From: Chitinophagaceae bacterium
GTDB lineage: Bacteria; Bacteroidota; Bacteroidia; Chitinophagales; Chitinophagaceae
NCBI GenBank assembly: GCA_016786845.1
Contig: JAEUVB010000013.1
Span: 160,217-224,216, forward strand
Direction of reading: 5' to 3'
DNA length: 64,000 bases
Positions 24,768 through 34,800 of the stretch are shown piece by piece. Position 1 is the stretch's first letter. Each line of letters opens with the position of its first letter. The translations under genes and the position numbers were made by a program. The notes below the pieces were generated by a model. The model did no database searches. It was not told where the DNA came from and saw only the letters and a program-made list of their open reading frames with translations.

Positions 24768-26681
24768 GTGAGATTCTATTTAACTATTTTATTTCTAAGT
24801 CTGTCCTTCATGGCAAGGGCCTCTCATATAGTGGGTGGTGAAATCAGTTATATCTGTTTGGGTAATAATACCTATGAGTTCACTATTAATATTTACCGCG
24901 ATTGCCTTCCACCCTCTCAAGGAGGGGGGAATCCTAGTGCATTGGCTTCTGATGACCCAGCGTTTATTTCTATTTTCCACGGCAGTAATTTTCATTCATT
25001 TGATTCGATCTATTATACCGGAAGTTTCAACGTGCCGCCAAACTTTTCTAACGAGTGTATCAATAACATCCCGGCTACTTGTATCAACCGACTGCAGTTT
25101 AAGCTTTTGAAATATTTACCTCCAAGCAATTTGCCCTACACGATACTTTATCAGCGTTGCTGTCGGAATGAGACCATCAATAATATTGTGGCGCCCGGAA
25201 CCACAGGAGCCAGTTACTATTGCACCATACCGCCATCTACCGCAGTTTGTAATAATAGCGCTGTATTTATCAACTATCCGCCTCAGATTATTTGTGTTAA
25301 TAATCCCTTTAATTATGATCATTCGGCTACCGATCCGGATGGCGACTCCCTTTCATATGAATTCTGTGATGCGTATAAGGGCGGTGATGTAAATGACCCT
25401 AAACCTTTACTCTTCTTTGTTCCACTACCTGCCTTAAGCACAGTGAACTATAGGAGTCCTTTTTCCCCTACTTTGCCAATGGGCGGCAATCCAACCTTGA
25501 AAATAGATCCGGTAACAGGGATTATTTCGGGCACACCCAATATACAAGGTCGTTTTGTGGTGAATGTTTGCTGCCATGAATGGCGTAACGGCGTTCTCAT
25601 CAATACTGAAAAACGCGAGTTTCAGTTTGTGGTCACAAATTGCTCCAAAGCTGTGGTCGCAAACATCCCTCAGTTTTCTGATGAACAAAATACGTATATC
25701 GTGAGTTGCAAAACATTCACGGTAGATTTTGTCAATCAAAGTACTGGCGGGTTCCGTTATTTCTGGGATTTTGGTGATCCATCAACCACCATGGACACCT
25801 CATCGCTTTTTCAACCTACATATACCTACCCGGATACCGGCACCTATTATGTCAAATTACTGGTGAATGCCGGATCCACATGCCCCGACAGTATCACTCG
25901 TATTGTTAAGGTGTATCCCGATTTCAATGCAGACTTCAGTTATTCAGGATTACTTTGTCCCGATCAACCGATTTCATTTGTCGATTTATCTACAGCCACC
26001 TACGGACCGGTCAATACGTGGTCATGGAATTTCAATGATGGTAATGGAAGCTCGATCCCTAACCCTGTGCACAGTTACAGTAACGTGGGCAAAGATTATG
26101 TTGTAACGCTCATAGCGGGTAGTCCTTACGGCTGTCGTGATACCGTGTCGAAAGTTTTGCAAATTCCATATGTAAAAATTTTCGCCGGTAACGATACCAT
26201 CATTGTAAAAAATACACCGGTACAATTTAATGGTAGCGGGGCGAAAGACTATTCCTGGAATCCATCGTCATTTTTAGACAATCCGAATATTTATAATCCC
26301 ACAGCGATATACCCTGATACCGGCCGATATACTTATGTGTTGACCGGCATTACTGAAAATCAATGTATCGGATATGACAGTTTGAATGTCATTGTGGCCG
26401 ATGGTCCATATTTAACTATTCCTAACGCCTTTACACCTAATGGTGACGGCAATAATGATTGGTTCAAAATATTAGCTGCAGGCTATAAAAAACTCAATTC
26501 CTATAAGGTATTTGACCGTTGGGGTAATATGGTTTTTTCCACGATGGACTTCCGAAAGGGTTGGGATGGAACATATAAAGGGAAAAATTGTCCCGTTGGT
26601 ACTTATTTTTGGCTCATCACTGCCACAGACGTCAACAATCAGGAAAAGATGATCAAAGGTGATGTAACGCTTATTCGCTAA
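24768..26681 (+). CDS. PKD-domain surface protein with type B T9SS sorting domain
   Basis: This 637-residue protein begins at a GTG, 11 bases after the hydrolase stop. A TAACTTTA box at 24754-24761 lies just upstream. The signal peptide ends near ARASH, and the mature N-terminus (HIVGGEISYICLGNNTYEF...YRDC) is the same module that opens the two ~980-residue paralogues at 55.8-62.1 kb. Two PKD domains follow (FWDFGDPSTT; SWNFNDGNGSS), then a short Ig-like stretch and the gliding-motility-associated CTD (IPNAFTPNGDGNNDW ... FDRWGNMVF ... GDVTLIR). By family it is exported by the type IX system and attached at the surface. Its ligand is unknown. Confidence 0.9.
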   Translation: MRFYLTILFLSLSFMARASHIVGGEISYICLGNNTYEFTINIYRDCLPPSQGGGNPSALASDDPAFISIFHGSNFHSFDSIYYTGSFNVPPNFSNECINNIPATCINRLQFKLLKYLPPSNLPYTILYQRCCRNETINNIVAPGTTGASYYCTIPPSTAVCNNSAVFINYPPQIICVNNPFNYDHSATDPDGDSLSYEFCDAYKGGDVNDPKPLLFFVPLPALSTVNYRSPFSPTLPMGGNPTLKIDPVTGIISGTPNIQGRFVVNVCCHEWRNGVLINTEKREFQFVVTNCSKAVVANIPQFSDEQNTYIVSCKTFTVDFVNQSTGGFRYFWDFGDPSTTMDTSSLFQPTYTYPDTGTYYVKLLVNAGSTCPDSITRIVKVYPDFNADFSYSGLLCPDQPISFVDLSTATYGPVNTWSWNFNDGNGSSIPNPVHSYSNVGKDYVVTLIAGSPYGCRDTVSKVLQIPYVKIFAGNDTIIVKNTPVQFNGSGAKDYSWNPSSFLDNPNIYNPTAIYPDTGRYTYVLTGITENQCIGYDSLNVIVADGPYLTIPNAFTPNGDGNNDWFKILAAGYKKLNSYKVFDRWGNMVFSTMDFRKGWDGTYKGKNCPVGTYFWLITATDVNNQEKMIKGDVTLIR

Positions 26682-26685
26682 AGAC

Positions 26686-27453
26686 ATGAAGAAAACGATA
26701 TTGATTACCGGAGCCACATCCGGCATTGGAAAAAGCACGGCCTACCGCTTTGCGGCAGAAGGCTATCAACTCATATTAACCGGTCGCAGAGAGGATCGAC
26801 TCAAACAAATTGCGAATGAATTGCAACATGAATTCAACTCGGAAATTCAAACATTGTGCTTCGATGTCCGAAATCGTGAAAAAACGATTGAGGCGATTCA
26901 AAACATTGACTCAAATCGATTTCCTTCGATTGATATCTTATTGAACAATGCAGGTTTAGCTTCCGGACTAGGAACGATTGATCAGGGATCTTATGATGAT
27001 TGGGATGTGATGATCGACACAAATGTTCGCGGATTACTCCACGTGAGCCGAGAAATTATTCCCATCATGATCCGGCAAGGTCATGGCCATATTGTAAATA
27101 TTGGCTCCACTGCGGGCAAAGATGTATACTTGAATGGAAATGTTTATTGTGCAACCAAGCATGCAGTAGATGCATTGAATCAGAGCATGAGAATTGATCT
27201 ACTACCCCATCGAATTAAAGTCACTGCAATTAATCCCGGAGCTTGTGAAACTGAATTTGCATTAGTCCGATTTAAAGGCGATGCACAGCGTGCCGGTGCT
27301 GTATACGATGGCTTTACCCCATTGACGCCTGATGATATCGCGGACACGATTTATTATGTTTGTTCTCTGCCGCACCATGTCTGCATCAACGATCTCACTT
27401 TAACTTGCCTCTCACAGGCCAATGCCCATTATACCCACAAAAAAAATATTTAA
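26686..27453 (+). CDS. Short-chain dehydrogenase/reductase (YdfG-like)
   Basis: The 255-residue classical SDR has the cofactor loop TGATSGIGKS, NNAG, the catalytic Ser in NIGSTAGKDVY, the YxxxK pair in YCATKHA, and the substrate-side PGACETEF. The overall layout resembles YdfG-type NADP-dependent 3-hydroxy acid/serine dehydrogenases common in Bacteroidota. GRRE after the second strand favours NADP over NAD. It starts 4 bases after the surface-protein gene, and its stop overlaps the next start (TAATG). Confidence 0.92.
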   Translation: MKKTILITGATSGIGKSTAYRFAAEGYQLILTGRREDRLKQIANELQHEFNSEIQTLCFDVRNREKTIEAIQNIDSNRFPSIDILLNNAGLASGLGTIDQGSYDDWDVMIDTNVRGLLHVSREIIPIMIRQGHGHIVNIGSTAGKDVYLNGNVYCATKHAVDALNQSMRIDLLPHRIKVTAINPGACETEFALVRFKGDAQRAGAVYDGFTPLTPDDIADTIYYVCSLPHHVCINDLTLTCLSQANAHYTHKKNI

Positions 27454-28850
27454 TGTATATTCAACAACTCTATACGGCTTGCCTTTCTGAAGCTGCATAT
27501 TATATCGAATCAAATGGCGAAGCGGCCATTATAGATCCGCTTCGAGATACGGATGTTTATGTACAAATGGCGAAAGAAAGGAATGCAAGTATCAAGTATA
27601 TTTTTGAAACACATTTCCATGCCGACTTTGTCAGTGGTCATTTGGATTTGGCTCAGAAGACAGGTGCTAAAATCATTTACGGACCGGGTGCAGAAACCCA
27701 GTTTGAAAAATACACGGCACATGATGGTGAAATTTTTTCTTTAGGAAAATGTAGCATCAAGGCTATGCATACGCCCGGACATACATTGGAATCGACGTGT
27801 TATCTTCTGCTGGATGAACAACAAAATCCTGAAGCGGTTTTTACAGGTGATACTTTATTTGTAGGTGACGTAGGCCGACCGGATTTGTTTAGCGGAGAAT
27901 TGACCAAGGAAGAACTAGCATCGATGATGTATGAATCCTTAAAGAGTCTAACCGCTTTGCCTGATGATGTTAAGGTATATCCAGGGCATGGTCCGGGATC
28001 GAGTTGTGGCAAAAACCTCGGACCGAATACACACAGTACCATAGGAGAAGAAAAGTCAAGTAATTATGCATTACAACCACAAACACTTGAGGCATTTATA
28101 AAAGTGGTCACTGAAGGACTGAATACTCCACCGGTGTATTTTCCGGTCAATGCCCGAATCAATAAAGAAGGATATGCCAGTTTGGATGCGATCATCAAAA
28201 AGGGTTTACAACCAATCTCTGTTTCAGAACTGAAAAAGATGAAGGACGATGTCATCTTATTGGATACACGTAAAGCCACTGTTTTTACGCAAGGCTTTAT
28301 TCCGGGTTCGGTGAGCATCGGATTGGAAGGGCGCTTTGCGGAATGGGCTGGGGCTTTATTACCATTTCATGAAAAACTCGTGATGATTACTGATCCCGGA
28401 CAGGAAGAAGAAACCTTAATTCGTTTGGCCAGGGTGGGGTTCGATCAAATCATTGGCTACGTGCAAGGAGGCTATCCTGCGTGGGAGGCACAAGGAGAAC
28501 CCATTGATATGATCATAGATATTGAAGCAGATGAATTGAAAATGGACCTGAATTATGATCATAAAATGATTGTCATTGATGTCAGGAAGGAACTTGAATT
28601 TGACAATGGACATGTTCAAACAGCATTAAACATCCCATTGCATTCGATGACTGACCTTGCCAATATTAGCAGTTTTGAGGAAACTGATAATTTATATATC
28701 CATTGTGCGGGCGGATACCGATCGGTCATTGCCTCTTCTTTACTTAAGCGACACGGAATCCACAATTTAAGGAATGTATTGGGTGGATATGATCAGATAA
28801 AAACGATAGCAGGTATGCCTTTGGTCGCAGCTAAAGAGGTTTTGAATTAA
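27453..28850 (+). CDS. Persulfide-dioxygenase-like MBL hydrolase with two rhodanese domains
   Basis: The 465-residue protein starts at the ATG at 27453, which shares one base with the previous stop. Residues 1-240 are a metallo-beta-lactamase domain of the ETHE1/persulfide dioxygenase type: THFHADFVSGH, HTPGHTLES, FTGDTLFVGDVGRPD, PGHGPGSSCG. Two rhodanese domains follow. The first (around ILLDTRKATVF ... VMITDPGQEEE) has lost the active-site Cys. The second keeps it in IHCAGGYRSV. The enzyme probably oxidises glutathione- or low-molecular-weight persulfide to sulfite, with the active rhodanese moving sulfane sulfur. It ends the co-directional run starting at guaB. Confidence 0.9.
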   Translation: MYIQQLYTACLSEAAYYIESNGEAAIIDPLRDTDVYVQMAKERNASIKYIFETHFHADFVSGHLDLAQKTGAKIIYGPGAETQFEKYTAHDGEIFSLGKCSIKAMHTPGHTLESTCYLLLDEQQNPEAVFTGDTLFVGDVGRPDLFSGELTKEELASMMYESLKSLTALPDDVKVYPGHGPGSSCGKNLGPNTHSTIGEEKSSNYALQPQTLEAFIKVVTEGLNTPPVYFPVNARINKEGYASLDAIIKKGLQPISVSELKKMKDDVILLDTRKATVFTQGFIPGSVSIGLEGRFAEWAGALLPFHEKLVMITDPGQEEETLIRLARVGFDQIIGYVQGGYPAWEAQGEPIDMIIDIEADELKMDLNYDHKMIVIDVRKELEFDNGHVQTALNIPLHSMTDLANISSFEETDNLYIHCAGGYRSVIASSLLKRHGIHNLRNVLGGYDQIKTIAGMPLVAAKEVLN

Positions 28851-28870
28851 GTTGAATTAAAAAGTGGTAC

Positions 28871-28878
28871 TACTTTTG
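28871..28878 (+). promoter_or_regulatory. -7 promoter box of the first NTF2-like gene
   Basis: TACTTTTG exactly matches TAnnTTTG. It lies 14 bases before the ATG at 28893. A TTG lies 15 bases upstream, closer than usual. Confidence 0.5.
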
Positions 28879-28892
28879 TTGTACTGCTGTAT

Positions 28893-29255
28893 ATGGCATT
28901 AAATCAAATCAGTGCAGAACGAATTGGTAACCATTGGATTGAGGTTTGGAATACCCAATCTGTTGACCAATACCTCGAGCTATATACCAGCGATGTTGTT
29001 TTAGTATCCAGTAAGGCCTTACGATTATTTCCTGATAGTAAAGGTAGGCTTAGCAACAAAACCGTTCTTAAAACCTATTGGGAACTGGTCAGGATTAAAT
29101 TTCCTGAATTTGTATTTAAAGTAACTCGTATTTCCCACTTTGAAAATAAAGTATTGGTGTTTTATTCGACGATGGATGATTCGACAAAAGCTATCGCAAT
29201 TCTGACGGTTGAAGAAAATGAGCTAATTTCAAAAGTGGAAGTGAGCTACGTATAA
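28893..29255 (+). CDS. NTF2-like (SnoaL-type) protein, first of a tandem pair
   Basis: The 120-residue product fits a single cone-shaped NTF2-like domain: an N-terminal helix with NHWIEVWNTQSVDQYLELY, then a strand TSDVVLVSS, the middle TVLKTYWELV and two closing strands. It closely parallels the next gene (shared layout N-W-I-x-x-W-N-x-x-S-V and YWEL-R-K-P). No catalytic Asp/His pair could be assigned. It could be a small enzyme, for example an isomerase or polyketide-cyclase-like protein, or a ligand binder. It has its own promoter box and precedes its paralogue by 66 bases. Confidence 0.7.
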   Translation: MALNQISAERIGNHWIEVWNTQSVDQYLELYTSDVVLVSSKALRLFPDSKGRLSNKTVLKTYWELVRIKFPEFVFKVTRISHFENKVLVFYSTMDDSTKAIAILTVEENELISKVEVSYV

Positions 29256-29256
29256 T

Positions 29257-29278
29257 ATTTATTTATATATAAATAAAT
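29257..29278. repeat. 22-base perfect palindrome between the NTF2-like genes
   Basis: ATTTATTTATAT followed by ATAAATAAAT reads identically on both strands, with no spacer. It begins 2 bases after the stop of the first paralogue. It is entirely A/T and could be a regulator site, a weak transcription-stop hairpin or simple-sequence DNA. Confidence 0.6.
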
Positions 29279-29321
29279 TAATATATAACACTTGTGGCAT
29301 TCAATTTGATTTAGTCTCTAT

Positions 29322-29681
29322 ATGCGAAACCAAATTGATGCTATTCACTTAGGCAGTAACTGGATCGATGACTGGAACAATAAGAGTGTGGAAGAATATA
29401 TGAATCTCTATGATGAAAATGCCACCCTGATATCCACTATTGCTAAACGAATCGTTGCTGAATCACAAGGCCGATTTACGGGCAAAGACATCCTGAAAAA
29501 TTATTGGGAGCTCCTTAGAGACAAATATCCCAATATGAAACTGGTATTTCAAAGGGCCTATTTATACCGAAATAAAATCGCAGTTCATTTCCTCATTCCG
29601 GCACTGGATACTGAAGCAACGGCTTTATTGAGTTTGAACGAGTCGAATAAAATCTCCATGGTAGAGTTGAGCCATGTATAG
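29322..29681 (+). CDS. NTF2-like (SnoaL-type) protein, second of a tandem pair
   Basis: The 119-residue protein is a paralogue of the preceding one. SNWIDDWNNKSVEEYMNLYDE, then ATLISTIAKRIVAESQGRFTGK, NYWELLRDKYPNMKLVF and a final strand MVELSHV align along their whole length with the first copy. Identity is moderate, so the duplication is old and the copies may have separate ligands. The gene converges with the E2 gene, leaving only 19 bases between stops. Confidence 0.7.
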   Translation: MRNQIDAIHLGSNWIDDWNNKSVEEYMNLYDENATLISTIAKRIVAESQGRFTGKDILKNYWELLRDKYPNMKLVFQRAYLYRNKIAVHFLIPALDTEATALLSLNESNKISMVELSHV

Positions 29682-29700
29682 ATCCAAAAAAACAAATCTA

Positions 29701-31296
29701 TTAAATCAACATACCCACAGGGTTTTCCAAATACGTTTTTAAAGTTTGCAGGAAACGGGCTCCTACGGCTCCATCAACGACCCGGTGATCACAACTGAGG
29801 GTTAGTTTTAAAATATTTTTCACCACGATATTTCCGTTTGAGACCACAGGTGTAGGTGCAATTCGACCCACAGCAAGTATACAAGCATCCGGCGGATTGA
29901 TGATAGCTGTAAATTCATCGATCTCCATCATCCCCAAATTAGAAATGGTAAAGGTATTTCCCGTAAATTCTTGTGGTTGAATTTTTTTAGCCCTGGCCTT
30001 CTCATATAACTCATTGGCATCTGACGCAATTTGAGACAATGATTTTTGATTTGCGAATTTGATCACAGGCACAATCAAACCATCTTCCAAGGCTATTGCA
30101 CTGCCGATATGCACATGTTGATGCTTACGCACAAAGTCGCCCATCCAACTGCTATTTACATCCGGATGCTGCAAAAGTGACATCGCAGAAGCCTTAATGA
30201 TCATATCATTAATTGAAATTTTGATCGCACTTACTGCATTAATTTGTTTCCGTATTTCCATCAGCTTGTCCATTTCTACTGAAATTTTCAAATAGAAATG
30301 CGGTGCTGTGAATTTACTTTCACCCAAACGTTGAGCAATGATTTTGCGCATTTGAGTGACAGGAATATCGATATGAGATTCCGTACCGGATAGTGCCGGT
30401 GCAATACCTGAAGAAATAGATTGAGTCTGAGGTGCTGTCCAATTTTCCAAATCTCTTTTCACAATGCGACCTTCATCACCACTCCCTTTCACCAGAGAAA
30501 GGTCAATTCCTTTTTGACTGGCGATGCTTTTTGCCAATGGTGACGCTTTAATACGTCCACTATGGTTTGGTGTATGTTCGACCACGGGTAATTGGCCTGC
30601 TGCGGGCGCTATCGGTGTGGTTGCCTCTTGCGCAACAACCTCCTTCTCAATGGGTGTATTGAACGAGGATATGTATGGAGTAATATCGGTTCCTGCAGGC
30701 CCAATCACGGCAATCACTGCATTCACCTGGGCAGCTTCTCCTGCATTTACGCCCTGATACAACAATGTCCCCTCAGCATACCCAACAACTTCCATTGTCG
30801 CTTTGTCCGTCTCGACATCAGCGAGAGAATCATCCGCCTTGACTGTATCACCTACTTGTTTATTCCACAATACAATTTTCCCTTCCTTCATCGTATCACT
30901 CAACAATGGCATACGAATGAGGGTCAATTCCTTGGGTATTTCCGGAGTTTTGGTCTCCTGGTTGTTCACGACAACCGAAACTTCCGTCTTAGCTGCTTCG
31001 GGCTCTTGGGTGGTGTTCTTTCCGTTCGCACCGGGAATCAATGCACTAATATCCTCACCCTCCTTTCCGATAATCGCAATAATATCGTTGACTTTTGCGG
31101 CTTTACCAGCCTCAACACCGACATACAATAAAACACCTTCTACATATGGAATCACTTCCATAGTGGCTTTATCAGTTTCTACATCAGCGATGGCATCATC
31201 ACTGCGTACTTTGTCTCCTACCTTCTTATTCCAATTTGCAATGACACCTTCTTTCATGGTATCACTCAGAAGGGGCATCCGGATTACTTCAGCCAT
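29701..31296 (-). CDS. 2-oxoacid (pyruvate) dehydrogenase E2 acyltransferase with two lipoyl domains
   Basis: The 531-residue protein carries two lipoyl domains (about residues 1-78 and 125-203), each with the lipoylation site ETDKATMEV. Next come an E1/E3-binding domain (ASPLAKSIASQKGIDLSLV, about 250-290) and a catalytic acyltransferase domain ending in LSCDHRVVDGAVGARF, which supplies the catalytic His and Asp. It forms the core of a 2-oxoacid dehydrogenase complex, most likely pyruvate dehydrogenase as in other Bacteroidota. The fused E1 gene lies 5.4 kb away on the same strand. No E3 is in the window. The substrate is not fixed by sequence alone. Confidence 0.93.
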   Translation of the reverse strand: MAEVIRMPLLSDTMKEGVIANWNKKVGDKVRSDDAIADVETDKATMEVIPYVEGVLLYVGVEAGKAAKVNDIIAIIGKEGEDISALIPGANGKNTTQEPEAAKTEVSVVVNNQETKTPEIPKELTLIRMPLLSDTMKEGKIVLWNKQVGDTVKADDSLADVETDKATMEVVGYAEGTLLYQGVNAGEAAQVNAVIAVIGPAGTDITPYISSFNTPIEKEVVAQEATTPIAPAAGQLPVVEHTPNHSGRIKASPLAKSIASQKGIDLSLVKGSGDEGRIVKRDLENWTAPQTQSISSGIAPALSGTESHIDIPVTQMRKIIAQRLGESKFTAPHFYLKISVEMDKLMEIRKQINAVSAIKISINDMIIKASAMSLLQHPDVNSSWMGDFVRKHQHVHIGSAIALEDGLIVPVIKFANQKSLSQIASDANELYEKARAKKIQPQEFTGNTFTISNLGMMEIDEFTAIINPPDACILAVGRIAPTPVVSNGNIVVKNILKLTLSCDHRVVDGAVGARFLQTLKTYLENPVGMLI

Positions 31297-31316
31297 ACGT
31301 TAATTCAAAATTTTCT

Positions 31317-31359
31317 CAAAAGTAATATATTTTGGTGTTTATGGAAGTCCGAAACGGAC
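31317..31359 (-). promoter_or_regulatory. E2 promoter box with a dyad at the -33 position
   Basis: On the minus strand TACTTTTG (31317-31324) fits TAnnTTTG and lies 20 bases before the E2 ATG. Where the -33 element should be there is instead an inverted repeat, GTCCG-AAA-CGGAC (31347-31359). This is a plausible site for an activator or repressor. The dyad is not present upstream of the E1 gene. Confidence 0.45.
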
Positions 31360-31509
31360 ATTTGTTTGCAGTGTACCGTATTTATCCATTAAAATGTAAT
31401 GATCTTTAATTTGCCTGAATTTTAAAGCGCCCCAATCACCTAACCAACACCCTTATACGCAATACTTCATTCAACACAAGCGCTTGATGATCGCGGTTTC
31501 GGTGTACAG

Positions 31510-31719
31510 TTATGCGTCTTTGTTACGCTGATACCATTTGAATCCAATGATTCCCATAATCATGAGTGGCATGGCCGCCAAATACAAAATCCCTGCATTC
31601 AGCCCTTTGGCACTCTTATCGTCTAAACTGGCAGCAGTTTTCGTACACATGGCGCATTGCGCATGAGCCAACTCGACGAAGAATAACATGAGAATTAAGA
31701 AGCCAAGTCTTTTAAGCAT
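31510..31719 (-). CDS. Small secreted/membrane CxxC protein
   Basis: The 69-residue product has a signal peptide or first helix (LGFLILMLFFVELAHAQ), then QCAMCTKTAASL, and a second hydrophobic helix (ILYLAAMPLMIMGIIGF) ending with basic residues. The CAMC pair directly after the signal sequence recalls small envelope thiol or metal-binding proteins that I have seen as conserved hypotheticals in Bacteroidota. It is flanked by gaps of more than 160 bases and diverges from the SNF2 gene. The role is unknown. Confidence 0.7.
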   Translation of the reverse strand: MLKRLGFLILMLFFVELAHAQCAMCTKTAASLDDKSAKGLNAGILYLAAMPLMIMGIIGFKWYQRNKDA

Positions 31720-31813
31720 GTAACAAAATTGAGGGCCATTTTCTGATTCTCAAAATAAAATTTGACGAATGATCAAAATAGTCCATTTAAACCCGACATA
31801 GCTGCTTAATATA

Positions 31814-31844
31814 TTGATAATCCATCTTTTTTGCGTTAACTTCG
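31814..31844 (+). promoter_or_regulatory. Promoter of the SNF2 helicase gene
   Basis: TTG (31814-31816), a 20-base spacer and TAACTTCG (31837-31844) match TTG-N20-TAnnTTTG with one mismatch. The predicted start of transcription near 31850 supports the ATG at 31882 over the earlier TTG at 31849. Confidence 0.6.
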
Positions 31845-31881
31845 CAAATTGCCCTTTTCAGAACAGCGGGCATATGCTCCA

Positions 31882-34800
31882 ATGTCTTTATCGAATATCA
31901 TAAAATACATTTATAGTCACGGATCCGATGAGGTCATTCGTCGGGGCAAACGTATTTTTTTAACACACGGAGCTAAATTATTGCGGAAAGATGAATTTAC
32001 CGGACAGCTCATCTTCAAGGTACGTAACGATCAATATCACAATCATTATAACGTCAGTATATCACGATATCAGGATGAAAGGACTATCACCGCACGTTGC
32101 CAATGTCCCTACAATATGGGTGAAATTTGTCGACATGAAGCTGCGGCGTTGTTTCAATTGAATGATCTGATCAACAATCAGGCCCTTGATGCATCACAGG
32201 CACATTTCAATCAGGCGCATACCATGGTGCGCATGAAAAGTATAGACTTGAAATTATTGCGTTTATTCACTTCGAATACATTATTTGAAGAGGCTGAAAA
32301 AATTACTCAATTCAGTAAAGCACGGATTTTGCGTTCCGAAAATGAACAGGTCGAAGCGAGTATCGATGAAGGCGGTACCCAATATCAGATCCGCATCAAA
32401 CGCAATGACGATAAATCCTATGACACTTCCTGCACGTGTGACGAAAGCAGACACCCGTTATGCAAACACAAGACCGCCGTTTTCTTACAAATACTCAACA
32501 GTCATGGTCCGTTTTTCTTCGACACGATCCGGAATTGGGAGAGTCAAAAAAACAAATTATTGGGACTCTATGGATATTCCCTGAGCGACAACCTGGAGGG
32601 TAAATTTGATTTTTATTATCAAGATGGAAAACCCTTTTTGAAAGTTCTGGATACCTCTATCAAAAAAATCAACACCGGTGGTTTGATGCCGGAGCGAAAT
32701 ATAGCCACACTGGCTCCTCCCAAGGTAATCAGTACTGCAGACTATACCCGAAGATTGGGCATAGTGATTAATTTACAAGAAACAGAATACCCATTTTTTT
32801 CCATAGACCTTGTTCATGGTGAACCGGAACAGGATAGCAATCAATTTGTTGGGTTGATCACAAAAGTGGACACGTCAAAATATGTAGACCCTGAACTCTA
32901 TTTGCCGGAAGACCGAGAACTGATTATGCTCACGCGAAAAGTTCAAAAAATTGAAATCGCAAAATACATTGCCCGGCATTCTCCGTTTGGAGACCTTTGG
33001 GAAAACATGATTCATTCGAACACAGAATGGAACCCTGAAACCAAAGAACTGCTTTATGATTATATCCACCCAAGATTACTCCGATTATTGAATGCTTTAG
33101 GATCAAAGAATCCATTATATATATTACCTAAAAATAAAGCCTACAAGACTTCATCACTCCTTCCGATAAAATATATTCATCATAATATTTATCCATCATT
33201 GACCATCCGAAAGCAAAAGGATGGTATCAAATTGGATATTCATTTTAACGCCGATGAACTCAATTTTTCCATTGATGAAAATCGCCTGAACAACAGTATA
33301 CTGTATTTGGTTGAAGATCAATTATTCTTAGCGAATAAGGCACACGATGCTTCAAGAATGAATACCCTTCAGACTTATCGTTTTATTACTTCGGATAATT
33401 GGCCAACATTTTTAGAACAACAACTATTACCGTTGAACAAGCTTTATGAAGTCGACTATGATGATGACCTCATAGAACATAAAAAAAACAGCATACCAAA
33501 GTTAACGGCCTATCTGAGTGAACAAGGATCTTACTTTATCATTAAACCGATGTTCGATTATGATGAAGTTAAAGTGGAATGGAATAATGATGTAACGTTG
33601 TCTGTGAATGACAATGGCAAAGTCATCATCATACAAAGAAACAAGGAGGTTGAACAAAACTTCACCAATTTGCTACAAAGTCTGCATACCAATTTGCGAA
33701 AGCCTGAAGTAGAAAACCATTTTGCCATTCATTCAAAATACGCATTACAGAAAAATTGGTTCTTCCTGTTTTTCGAACGCATGATCGCTGAAAATGTTGA
33801 ACTCTTTGGTTATGACCAATTGCGCAATCTGAAAGTAAACAAAGCCAAACCCAATACCCGACTATTCGTATCCTCTAATCTGGATTGGTTTGATACTGAA
33901 ATAGAAATTGACTTTGATGGACAGTCTGCCAGTCTGCAAGACATACAAAAAGCACTTGCCATCAAACAGAATTATGTCCCACTGAAAGATGGCACCCTGG
34001 GGCTATTACCTGAAGAATGGTTACAGAAATTTTCGTTGTTGTTTAAAATGTCAGATGCCAGCGGAAATAAACTCCGGGTCAGCAAATTCAATTTTAATGT
34101 CATCGATGAATTGTATGACATGATTGATGACGAGCTCATCAAAGAAGAATTGGATGACAAGAAAAGGAAATTGCTGAATATTGATCCGGAAAAATTCTCT
34201 GACATTCCTGTTCCTGAACAATTACAAGCGGAATTACGGCCTTATCAAAAAGCCGGATTTCAGTGGCTCGCCCATCTCGATCAGATCAAATGGGGTGGCT
34301 TGCTGGCCGATGACATGGGATTGGGGAAAACCATTCAAACCCTCACCTTCCTCCAGCATTTTAAAAATCAGTATGAAGGTTTACATGCCCTCATCATTTG
34401 CCCTACCACGCTATTGTTTAACTGGGAAAATGAAATTAAAAAATTCACACCGGAGCTTACTTATCTGATTCACCATGGGCCTGGCAGAACTTCAAAAAAG
34501 GAAAATCTTTATGGTTATAACTTGATCATTTCTACCTATGGAACGTTGCGTAGCGATGTCAGTATGTTGATAGGAATTGATTTTGACTATATCATTCTGG
34601 ATGAATCTCAAACGATCAAGAACCCGATCAGTAAAGTGGCCAAGGCTGCGCAATTAATTCCTGCCCGAAATCGAATAGCCCTGAGTGGTACGCCCATGCA
34701 GAATAACACCTTTGACTTATTTGCTCAAATGAATTTTCTGAATCCGGGAATGCTCGGCAATAAAGAATTTTTCAGAGAACAATTTGCTAAACCCGTAGAC

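Noticed and set aside
22772..28850. guaB-to-rhodanese run considered as a biosynthetic or defence cluster
   Set aside because: Genes are tightly packed but of unrelated ordinary function; simple operon crowding explains the spacing.
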